NCBI GenBank assembly: GCA_027435495.1
Contig: DAHZZC010000157.1
Coordinates: 1 to 22,838 of the forward strand
Length of the DNA stretch: 22,838 nucleotides
Source: Planctomycetales bacterium
GTDB lineage: Bacteria; Planctomycetota; Planctomycetia; Isosphaerales; Isosphaeraceae
Direction of reading: 5' to 3'
The position numbers were made by a program, and so were the translations under genes. Below the pieces are notes generated by a model that was not told the origin of the DNA, did not search any database, and worked only from the letters and a program-made list of their open reading frames with translations. Of this stretch, positions 16,501 to 22,709 are shown piece after piece (position 1 is the first letter of the stretch; each line of letters begins with the position of its first letter).

Positions 16501-18094
16501 GCTGCATCAGCACCCCGCCCGCGTGGGGCGCGGCACCCGTCGGCTTGAGGAGCATCAGGCTGTCATCGGGCGAGGCCACGTTCACCCGACGCGCCGCGTG
16601 ATCGTCGGTCAAGGCCCGGACGTCGAAGATCGGATCGTACCCACGGAGCGAAAGCTTGAACCCGGCCTTCCCCTGCGCACTCCCGTGACAGGTCCCGGCG
16701 TTGCAGCCGAGCCGCGAGAGCACCGGCGCGATGTCGTGAACAAAATCCACCTTCGGCGACGTGTTCACGCCCAGAACCGTCAACGGAACCTCGACCGACT
16801 GCCCGGCCAGCTTCAGCGAAAGCGTCGCCTTTCCATCGGCGATCGGCCGGACCAGTCCCGACCGCGAAACCTCGGCGACCGGCGACGAAAGCGCCGCCTC
16901 GACCATCCGCGTCGCGTCGATCCGCTCGCCCGAGGCGAGCCGGGCGGTGACCAGCATCTGGGCGTAGGCAAACCGGTGGTTCAGCCGAAGTTCCTTCGGC
17001 GTGACCTCCAGCGCCGTGACGCTCGCATCCTTCGGCAGAGCCTCGGCGGCGACAGCCTCCTCCTGCTTCGGCGCGACGGTCGCGGGCGGCGGTCCCTGCG
17101 CGATCGAGGCGGCTTTCACCGAGACGGGTGCAAACTCCTTGAGGCTCGTCCCCTTCTCGGGGTCGATCAGCCGGATGATCCCGTCGGCACCAGCGGCGGC
17201 GAGGACCTTGCCGTCAGGCCGGAATGCAACCGAGTAAATCCCGCCCTGCGGAACCTTCACCCGGGCGATCTCGCGGACGCCTTCCTTGTGATACTTTTCG
17301 AGCTTCGCCTTCTCCTCGGCCGACCGCGCCGTCACCACCTTCTGATTGATCTGCTTCAGCTCGTCGGGATAGCCGGTGTCGAACTCATACCCATAAACAA
17401 CAATCTCACCGACGCCGTCGAGGCTGCTGCTCGCGGCGATCCGCTTGCCGTCGTCGCTCACCGCGACGCTGGTGACGCGCCCGGTCAGCGGGGGGAACAC
17501 ACGGATCAGGTTCGAGTCGTCGCCGATCACGCGCACCGTCTGGCGGAAGACGCGGTACAGCTTCGGCTCGCCGTCGGACCCGCCGACCACGATCTCATCC
17601 CGCTTCGGATGCCGGGCCAGGGCGCCAAGACCACCCTTGAGGGCACCTGGAGTGATCGACGTGATGTTATCGACAAACCGCTGCGTGGCGACCTCGGTGA
17701 GTTTGGCCGTCATGTCGCGGCCGACCGAGATCAGGTTCTTGCCGTCGGCCGAGAAAACGGTGTCGAGCGCCCAGTCGGCGTGCGACCCCATGAAAAGAAC
17801 CTGCTCACCGGTCTTCGCGTCGATCGCCCGAACCGTGTTGTCGGCGCATCCAAACGCGATCTTCGATCCGTCCGGCGACCAGCTCACGCCGTAAACGGTG
17901 TCATACGTGACGGGGACGGAGAGCACGAGCTTCCGCTTCTCGACGCTCCAGACCTGGACCTCGCCCATCCGCGCCGGCCGTCCGCCGGTCACGGCGAGCC
18001 GCTTGCCATCGGGCGAAAACGCGAGGGATTCGATCCGCTGTGAGAGCCCGATCAGACGGGCGACGAGCGCGGAGCCGTCGGCCTTCCAGAGCAA
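13502..18094 (-). CDS. WD40 + Ig-like + PSCyt2 (DUF1549) + PSD1 (DUF1553) protein, downstream of in-frame stop
   Basis: Main part of a giant planctomycete cytochrome-type protein. The same frame runs without a break from 18136. The TTG at 18094 is merely the first possible start and has no well-spaced ribosome site, so this part is probably not translated on its own. In whole-protein numbering (ATG 18652 = 1): WD40 blades about 165-520 (FSPDGKRLAVTGG, WSPDGSKIAF, FRPDGKVLAAAGADG); Ig-like (Big2) regions near 544 and 742; a c-type haem-like site GCNAGTCHGS near 647 (CxxxCH, usual in this family); DUF1549 about 834-1037 with FNCNKCHDHPFERW; DUF1553 about 1077-1716 with RSYVNRLWGYLLGAGI and terminal DIAWALINSPAFLFNH. 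A Glu/Lys/Ala coiled coil and a TGFRLEVLPDPKLPGNGPGR insert lie inside the last region. Family roles are unproven; they are thought to be periplasmic. Confidence 0.9.
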   Translation of the reverse strand: MLWKADGSALVARLIGLSQRIESLAFSPDGKRLAVTGGRPARMGEVQVWSVEKRKLVLSVPVTYDTVYGVSWSPDGSKIAFGCADNTVRAIDAKTGEQVLFMGSHADWALDTVFSADGKNLISVGRDMTAKLTEVATQRFVDNITSITPGALKGGLGALARHPKRDEIVVGGSDGEPKLYRVFRQTVRVIGDDSNLIRVFPPLTGRVTSVAVSDDGKRIAASSSLDGVGEIVVYGYEFDTGYPDELKQINQKVVTARSAEEKAKLEKYHKEGVREIARVKVPQGGIYSVAFRPDGKVLAAAGADGIIRLIDPEKGTSLKEFAPVSVKAASIAQGPPPATVAPKQEEAVAAEALPKDASVTALEVTPKELRLNHRFAYAQMLVTARLASGERIDATRMVEAALSSPVAEVSRSGLVRPIADGKATLSLKLAGQSVEVPLTVLGVNTSPKVDFVHDIAPVLSRLGCNAGTCHGSAQGKAGFKLSLRGYDPIFDVRALTDDHAARRVNVASPDDSLMLLKPTGAAPHAGGVLMQPGEPYYETIRSWVSDGARLDLTAPKVARIEVAPVNPVVERIGTKQQLRVLATYANGEVRDVTREAFLESGNTEVATAGRSGLMTAIRRGEAPVLARFEGNYASTTLTVMGDRSDFVWSEPPAYGTIDKLVAAKWKRMKILPSGLCTDAEYIRRLSLDLTGLPPSSADVRKFLADPRPSQVKRDELVDRLIGNPDFVDYWTNKWADLLQVNRKFLGVEGSLAFRDWIRKQVASNTPYDRFVREILTATGSNRQNPAASYFKILREPTATMENTTQLFLAIRFNCNKCHDHPFERWTQDQYYQTAAYFAQVDLKADPESKGQMLGGTAVEGAKPLFEIVADTSKAEVVHDRTRKVTAPRFPYENAYPHPPAGSPRRLELADWLTSKENPYFARSYVNRLWGYLLGAGIIEPLDDIRAGNPPSNPELLDHLTSEFVKSGFDVRHVMRLICKSRTYQLSVDSNKWNADDKVNYSHALARRLPAEVLLDAVYRVTGSVSKIPGVAPGTRAAALPDSGVELPSGFLATFGRPVRESACECERSSGMQLGPVMALVSGPTLADALVDPSSDLSKLVAAQSDDAKLIDELFVRILNRAPTSAEVATCRKEIQAIEEDHRRLAEELGRRETEFAIKRPALERERLARIAAAESALAAYESGLGSKVAEEQKKKAEEAARLQADLKTYESTGLVKAIADWEKAHASSIVDRWVVLEPKATTTTNRSVAEKQPDGSIRVTGRNKNGVVTLQVVTELAGITGFRLEVLPDPKLPGNGPGRATDGNFVLNELEILAGPKGDPKQAKPVKLRNAVADFSQAGFPVVNAIDGNAKQPGNGWAVSPMTGIVHWATFEAVQPIGGAGGTVLTIKLHHRYRDDWTLGRFRISATRGPTPIGPSLAEDLRAAIAVAPEIRTEAQKAVLLSYFRVMDPGYRSRTDALAASQAPIPVDPKLQSLRAAVEAARKPIGPDPALLALRRDVEMSIEQVATRRLTAAQDIAWALINSPAFLFNH

Positions 18095-18136
18095 GACCTC
18101 GTGAAACCCGGCAACGGCGAGCAGCGAGCCATCCGG

Positions 18137-18139
18137 CTA
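18137..18139 (-). other. In-frame amber stop splitting a WD40 repeat
   Basis: The minus strand reads GCG GTC GCG TTT TAG CCG GAT GGC TCG, that is A-V-A-F-stop-P-D-G-S, then LLAVAGFHEVLLWK. The other blades show FSPDG or WSPDG here, so TAG replaces a serine codon; one base (TCG to TAG) explains it. The frame before and after is intact. Confidence 0.9.
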
Positions 18140-18652
18140 AAACGCGACCGCGGGGATGACGGGCAGCCGGGTGTACTCGGGCGGATGTTCCAGGTCATAC
18201 TTTGCCCGGGCGTTGACGGGGGTATCGTCGGCGGCTCCCTGCTGAATCCACCGCGCGATCAGCTCGATCTCCGCGACGGAGAGTGGCGGCTGATCCTGGG
18301 GCATCTCGGCCTTGCCGCCGTCGGGTGTGATCTTGTCGATCAGAAAGCTCTGGTCGGCATGGCCGGGATGAATCGCCTTCTCGCCGCTCTCGCCGCCCCT
18401 GAGCATCCGATCGAAGGCGGTCATCACATAGGCGCCGCCGGCCTTCGCCGGTTGATGACATCCCTGGCAATGCGCCTGGAAGATCGGCCGGATCTGCCTG
18501 TCGTAGCTGACCTTCGGCCCGTCCGCTTTCACAACGGCCTTCGTCTTCTTCGCGGCCGGCTTCGCATCACCGGCCATCGCCGTCATCGTCATCGAAAGCA
18601 GGACCGCGACGGCCCCGAGCCCGCATCTGCCCCTCGCCTGGATCTTCATCAT
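18137..18652 (-). CDS. Planctomycete cytochrome c (PSCyt1) module, N-terminal part of the giant protein
   Basis: 171 codons up to the TAG. ATG 18652 (a double ATG; GGAG 8 nt upstream) gives a signal peptide, MMKIQARGR plus hydrophobic core LGAVAVLLSMTMTAMA, with cleavage after about Ala27. A Lys/Ala linker follows, then YDRQIRPIFQAHCQGCHQ: a c-type haem site C62-x-x-C65-H66. Later come PGHADQSFLIDKI, MPQDQPPLS (possible Met ligand) and IARWIQQGA, as in PSCyt1 domains. The last residues (EYTRLPVIPAVAF) are the opening strand of the first WD40 blade, so this is not a natural C-terminus. The frame is open to ATG 18889, but that extension is Arg/Pro-rich and would bury the signal. If TAG is obeyed, the product would be a small secreted haem protein. 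Confidence 0.85.
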   Translation of the reverse strand: MMKIQARGRCGLGAVAVLLSMTMTAMAGDAKPAAKKTKAVVKADGPKVSYDRQIRPIFQAHCQGCHQPAKAGGAYVMTAFDRMLRGGESGEKAIHPGHADQSFLIDKITPDGGKAEMPQDQPPLSVAEIELIARWIQQGAADDTPVNARAKYDLEHPPEYTRLPVIPAVAF

Positions 18653-19008
18653 CTGGAAGGCTCCACGTATCGCGATCCGCGAGTCGGCCGATCGCATCGA
18701 CATCACCCGGTCTTTTGCTGGGAAGAGGTTGGCCGAAACCGGCGGGAAACCGTGTCGAGGTCCGTCGCCCTGGGGGGATGGTCCTCTCGTCTCATCTCGA
18801 AGTCGTCCCCGTCGCGACGCCCCACCCTCGCTCGCACACCCGATGCTGCGCAACGGGGCCGTGGGAGGTCGTCGCCTGTGAAGATCCATCTTACGAAGAA
18901 AGGGTGCCGGTCCGCCAGCGTGACAATTGTTTAACGAGGGCGGTTTCCTTCTTGGGCCAACCGCGAAACGGGGACGGATTTTCCCGGAGCGAACCGATGA
19001 GGGATTGG

Positions 19009-19169
19009 TTCGCCCCGGGATCGGAGATCCGGAGGAACCACGAATAGCACGAAGGGCACGAAAATGGGCAGAGAATCGGAATCATTCGCCCCGGGATCAA
19101 AGATCTGGAGGAACCACGAATAGCACGAAGGGCACGAAGGGCACGAAAATGGGCAGAGAATCGGAATCA
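19009..19169. repeat. Two tandem direct repeats (76 and 85 bp)
   Basis: Copy 1 (19009-19084) and copy 2 (19085-19169) both begin TTCGCCCCGGGATC and end GAGAATCGGAATCA. They differ at a few bases and by one extra 9-bp CACGAAGGG unit in copy 2. The core GAACCACGAATAGCACGAAG resembles a repeat I recall as widespread in planctomycete intergenic DNA. Two copies without spacers exclude a CRISPR array. Confidence 0.9.
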
Positions 19170-19222
19170 TTCATGATGGGGTCCGGTCAGGGTCAGGAAC
19201 CTTTCCTTCTCGGCTCGGCTGG

Positions 19223-19271
19223 GAAACGGGGACTGGCTCCGGAGCGCAGCGCAGGTGCCTGTCGCCATTTC
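19223..19271. repeat. Degenerate palindromic element
   Basis: The 15-nt arms 19223-19237 (GAAACGGGGACTGGC) and 19257-19271 (GCCTGTCGCCATTTC) pair at 12 of 15 positions around a 19-nt GC-rich loop. It is similar to REP-like intergenic palindromes. It lies 87 bp downstream of the methyltransferase stop and could form a structured 3' end. Confidence 0.5.
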
Positions 19272-19357
19272 ATGGGCGAACCGATGCTGGTCCTGCACGC
19301 CAGGGCAAGGGGTCGCCGCCCCGTGGACTGTACTGGAAGGACTCACGATAACGGGCA

Positions 19358-21052
19358 TCAATATCCATGAGCACGCTCGATCTCCGATTCCTCGACGCGA
19401 TAAAGCTGGAGGGCGACCGCCGTGGCGAGTCGGCGGTCTCTCCGCCGGAACGCCTCGATCAGCGACCCCGCCTGCGCCGGCGCGATCGCTTCCGGATTCG
19501 GGACGCGGACCCTCCGGAGATACTGGGCCTGGAAGCGGAGATAGCCGCCTCGCATCCGCACGCCGTAAGCCTCGACGAACAATTGAGCGACCGAAGACAG
19601 CAAGAGGCCGCCCAGTACCTCCAGGTCCCACCGATCCGACGTGAGGAAGTAGAGGTTGTGGTGCGGGTAGGTCTCGCCCCTGTCGAGGACAGGATTCAAA
19701 TGTTCCTTGATGTCAGGGATATACAATTTCGGCTGATTGACCAATGAGAGATGCACGCGATCGATCGTGCGATACCAACCCCCCGGATTCCGCTGGGCGG
19801 TATTCCGCTTCTTGACTTCCGCCTGGGCCTGCTCGAAATACGCCCGCAGCCGCGGAAATTCTCGGAGGTCAACCAGGCCGTCGGCGTCCCACGGATTGAC
19901 CAGGAAATGGCCCGACCACTGGAAGCAACCCGTCGCCGTATCCTGGGCCATTGCCAGCGGCAGCAGTCGAGACGGCTCGACGAGCCCGGCATCTCGCGTG
20001 ATGAAGACCTTATCGAGGCCCGTCGCCACGCCGATGCCGACCCGGGTTCCCGTCGCCTCGGATTCCAGCGGCCGGAACTTCTCTTCGAGCCGACGCAGCA
20101 GCGCCAGACGAGCCGGCGAACTGCACGGCCAGGGGTCGGTGCCGGTGAACCAGTTGTCGACCACCGCCGCCGTCAGGCCATCCGGCATCGGCCGCAACAC
20201 GCCAACCTCCGCTGGTCGTAGCGACGAGGCGAGCACGCTCCCGCTCGCCGCCTCAACGCCCGGCCCGGCACTCGCCACCACGGTCCGGGTCTGTCGCCCT
20301 CGACGAATGATGGTGATGGCCGGATACGCGCTCACCTCGTCGTCGAAAGCGTCGGCATTATGCATCTCGACGATCGTTTCCACGCCAAACCCGCCCGTCA
20401 CCAGCCGGCGCAGCTCCGCCCCGTACTGATTCAACATCCATCGATCTGCACAGATGAATCCACAAACTCCGCCATCCTTCAACTGGCGCAGGCCGGCCTC
20501 GAAGAAGCCGACATAAAGGTCGGCCCGCCCTCGCATCGTCGGATAGGTTTCGCGGTACAGGCCGGCGACTTCCACCGGCATGTCTTCCAGGCGAACGTAA
20601 GGCGGATTCCCGATCACGAAATCCGCCCGCGGCAGCCGGGGCGCGTCGATCAGATAATCGCCCGTCCGTATCCAGCAGGCCGCCAGCTTCGAGGCCGCCG
20701 GCATCCCGACACCGGCCGCGAGCAATGCGTCGGCGACGGCCCACCGCGCTGTCTCGGCACTCGCATCGTCCAGTTCGTAAGCGATCAATGAGGATTCGCA
20801 ATCGCTCAGCGGTCGCCCCTGACGCACGCACGAGGCCGCCAGACGCCGCGCCATGGCGACCAGAAACGCCCCTTCGCCCGCCGCCGGCTCGACGGCCAGA
20901 GCATCCACAAGATTCATCCGATCGCCATAACCAGCAAGATCGAGCAGCAAGTCGACCACCCAGGATTTCGTATAGACGACGCCTTTTGATTCCGCCAGGG
21001 GCCCGGACGGAACGTAACGGAAAGGCAGGAATGTTTGCTGCATCGACGTCAT
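19358..21052 (-). CDS. Class I N6-adenine DNA methyltransferase, Eco57I/TaqI-like, apparently solitary
   Basis: Transfers a methyl group from S-adenosylmethionine to adenine N6 in a specific DNA site. In the 564-aa reading from ATG 21052: motif X region KGVVYTKSWVVDLLLDL (23-39), motif I VEPAAGEGAFL (54-64), catalytic motif IV NPPY (Asn149-Tyr152), then RADLYVGFFEAGLRQLKDGG and GFICADRWMLNQYGAELR. This order (motif I before NPPY) is that of gamma-type enzymes. The C-terminal half carries a TaqI-like target-recognition region (GVATGLDKVFI, KRNTAQRNPGGWYRTIDR, KLYIPDI, RGGYLRFQAQYLRRVRVP). The start is uncertain: ATG 21052 and ATG 21043 both lack a good ribosome site, and the frame is open to 21139. 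No endonuclease or specificity gene lies beside it. It is too short for BREX PglX. The target sequence cannot be read from the protein. Confidence 0.88.
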   Translation of the reverse strand: MTSMQQTFLPFRYVPSGPLAESKGVVYTKSWVVDLLLDLAGYGDRMNLVDALAVEPAAGEGAFLVAMARRLAASCVRQGRPLSDCESSLIAYELDDASAETARWAVADALLAAGVGMPAASKLAACWIRTGDYLIDAPRLPRADFVIGNPPYVRLEDMPVEVAGLYRETYPTMRGRADLYVGFFEAGLRQLKDGGVCGFICADRWMLNQYGAELRRLVTGGFGVETIVEMHNADAFDDEVSAYPAITIIRRGRQTRTVVASAGPGVEAASGSVLASSLRPAEVGVLRPMPDGLTAAVVDNWFTGTDPWPCSSPARLALLRRLEEKFRPLESEATGTRVGIGVATGLDKVFITRDAGLVEPSRLLPLAMAQDTATGCFQWSGHFLVNPWDADGLVDLREFPRLRAYFEQAQAEVKKRNTAQRNPGGWYRTIDRVHLSLVNQPKLYIPDIKEHLNPVLDRGETYPHHNLYFLTSDRWDLEVLGGLLLSSVAQLFVEAYGVRMRGGYLRFQAQYLRRVRVPNPEAIAPAQAGSLIEAFRRRDRRLATAVALQLYRVEESEIERAHGY

Positions 21053-21315
21053 CCAGACCGAATTTGCCGCCCGGCGCCAGGGTCGAACCTCGCTCCGCCG
21101 CTGTTTTCGACAGGCAAGCGTACCACGCGGACGCAACACGGCCTACCTCCTTTCCTCTCCATGGGACAGGTCTACCATCCACGACCTGACCTTCATCAGC
21201 CTGGCCGGACAACCGGCCCGAGGCTTGATGGGCGCCGACCGTCCTGGTAAACCGGCCGGAGGCCGCGCGCAGCGGCCGGGACCGATCGACACCCGGGAAC
21301 GAGAAAGGAACGTCC
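21053..21315. promoter_or_regulatory. Divergent region between methyltransferase and NHL gene
   Basis: It holds start signals for both flanking genes. A 6-bp stem GGCCGC/GCGGCC (21261-21266 and 21272-21277, 5-nt loop) lies in the probable leader of the NHL gene. No clear -10/-35 pair is found. Part of it may still be methyltransferase coding sequence if an upstream start is used. Confidence 0.35.
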
Positions 21316-22401
21316 ATGGCCCCGATCCTTCTGATGCTCGCGATCGTCGGACAGGCCGCCCCGGCCCAGCCGGCCGAGGCACCGACAACACGACTGGAAC
21401 TGGTCGCCGGCGGCGGGACCGGCGGCGACGGCGCCCCGGCCGATCGCGCGAGACTGGTCTCGCCGTTCGCGGTCGACTTCGGCGCCGATGGGACGCTCTA
21501 CTTCGTCGAGATGACCGGCCACCGCCTCCGGAAAATCGGCCCGGATGGGATCGTCTCGACGATCGCCGGCGACGGCCAGCCCGGCGACCAGGGCGACGGC
21601 GGACCTGCCTCAAAAGCCCGGCTCAACGGGCCGCATCACCTGGCGGTGCTCAAAAACGGCGATATCCTGGTCGCCGACTCGTGGAACAACCGCGTCCGGA
21701 AGGTCGACGCCCACACCGGCCGGATCGAGACGATCGTCGGCACGGGCCAGAAGGGCTACTCGGGCGACGGCGGCCCGGCGACCCGTGCCGACTTCGGCGG
21801 GATTTACTGCATCGCCGTGGATCGGGCCGCGAATGCGATCGTCCTGGCCGACCTCGACAACCGACGCGTCCGACGTGTCGACCTCGCCACCGGGATCGTC
21901 TCGACGATCGCGGGCAACGGCACGAAGGGCGTCCCCCGCGACGGCGACGATGCGCGAACGTCGCCGCTGGTCGACCCAAGGGCCGTCGCGCTGGACGGAC
22001 AGGGAAATGTCTACATCCTCGAACGAGGCGGCCATGCGCTCCGAGTGGTCGACCGATCGGGACGGATCCGGACGGTCGCCGGCGACGGCAAGAAGGGTGA
22101 CTCCGGCGACGGCGGCGACGCCCGCCAGGCCCGGATGAACGGCCCGAAGCACCTTTGCACCGACGCCCGCGGCCAGGTCTACATCGCCGACACTGAAAAC
22201 CACCGCATCCGCCTCTACCGCCCCGAGGACGGGACGATCCGCGCGGTCGCCGGCACGGGCCACAAGGGTCCGAACGGCCTGAACGGCCCGCCCGCCGCCG
22301 CCGAGCTGGCCCAGCCGCACGGCGTGTACGTCGCCGCCGACGGCACCCTCTACATCTCAGACAGCAGCAACAACCGCATCCTCAAGATCGTCGGGCCTTG
22401 A
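21316..22401 (+). CDS. Secreted NHL-repeat six-blade beta-propeller protein
   Basis: 361 aa. ATG 21316 is preceded by AAAGGA at normal spacing. The N-terminus (MAPILLMLAIVGQAAPAQPAEA) is a signal peptide. The rest is six NHL-type blades, each with a V/L-x-V-D/A core, a D-G-x-L-Y-x-x-D-x-x-N-x-R-I/V-R-K signature and a connecting loop of the type AGDGxxGDxGDGGPA (for example at residues about 75-95, 140-160, 195-215 and 255-275). The loops are rich in Asp/Gly and may bind metal. Such proteins act as binding scaffolds or as lactonase-like or lyase-like enzymes; no catalytic residues can be assigned here. The DGxGDGG loop sequence is close to that of other bacterial secreted NHL proteins. It is followed by a hairpin at 22457-22495. 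Confidence 0.9.
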   Translation: MAPILLMLAIVGQAAPAQPAEAPTTRLELVAGGGTGGDGAPADRARLVSPFAVDFGADGTLYFVEMTGHRLRKIGPDGIVSTIAGDGQPGDQGDGGPASKARLNGPHHLAVLKNGDILVADSWNNRVRKVDAHTGRIETIVGTGQKGYSGDGGPATRADFGGIYCIAVDRAANAIVLADLDNRRVRRVDLATGIVSTIAGNGTKGVPRDGDDARTSPLVDPRAVALDGQGNVYILERGGHALRVVDRSGRIRTVAGDGKKGDSGDGGDARQARMNGPKHLCTDARGQVYIADTENHRIRLYRPEDGTIRAVAGTGHKGPNGLNGPPAAAELAQPHGVYVAADGTLYISDSSNNRILKIVGP

Positions 22402-22709
22402 GAAAAACGCCCGTTCGATCTTGCTGGAACCCCGCGGGAGAGCCCCTGGATCAGCGTCGTAGGGTGGGCTCCGCCCACCGAAGGATGCCCTACGAAGGTA
22501 CGATCACACCACCGAGCCTCGCGAAAGTCCGTGGAAGGCCGGATCGCACACCACGGGCCCTCGCTGGGCTCTCGGACTCAGTCGTGATCGGGCGATTCGC
22601 CTCCACCCACACAGCCACACCGATGACTGGTGGAGTCGGTCGATCATCGACAGAATCATCATCCGTCCGTCCCGTCGATTCCGGTCCGGGGCTCCTGGGG
22701 ATCTCGATC
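22402..22709. other. Gene-free stretch before the last gene
   Basis: 308 bp. It contains one compound hairpin (22457-22495). A minus-strand frame at 22490-22726 has no domain, is rich in Arg/Pro/Ser, and overlaps the start of the plus-strand gene; I do not call it. Confidence 0.5.
22457..22495 (+). terminator. Compound hairpin after the NHL gene; also a repeat-like palindrome
   Basis: Inner stem GGTGGGC/GCCCACC (22463-22469, 22473-22479, loop TCC) and outer stem TCGTAGGG/CCCTACGA (22457-22464, 22488-22495). The stems share two bases, so the outer stem is 6 bp when both form, with a 10-nt bulge on the right side. It begins 55 bp after the stop at 22401. It has no T-run. The GTAGGGTGGGCTCCGCCCACC word resembles a dispersed intergenic palindrome, so a repeat is as likely as a terminator. 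Confidence 0.5.

Larger units (their letters stand above)
18890..19357. other. Gene-free repeat-bearing region
   Basis: Roughly 470 bp (705 bp counted from the cytochrome start) between the giant gene and the methyltransferase. It contains the tandem 76/85-bp repeats and the palindrome listed separately. Short words (GAAACGGGGAC, CCGGAGCG, CGAACCGATG) recur at about 18964-18998 and 19223-19286, so a larger, decayed duplication may be present. No coding frame is credible. Confidence 0.6.

Noticed and set aside
14879..18043. 1054-codon plus-strand open frame opposite the giant gene
   Set aside because: It is Arg/Pro/Gly/Asp-rich with no domain and is the antisense mirror of a frame with clear DUF1549/DUF1553 and WD40 motifs in high-GC DNA.
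18653..18889. Extended N-terminus for the cytochrome module from ATG 18889
   Set aside because: The added 79 residues are Arg/Pro-rich and would bury an evident signal peptide; ATG 18652 has GGAG at good spacing.
19009..19169. CRISPR array
   Set aside because: Only two long direct copies with no spacers and no cas genes.
19358..21052. BREX PglX or a type I HsdM subunit
   Set aside because: 564 aa is far below PglX length, and neither BREX genes nor hsdS/hsdR are nearby; motif order and C-terminus fit Eco57I/TaqI-like enzymes.
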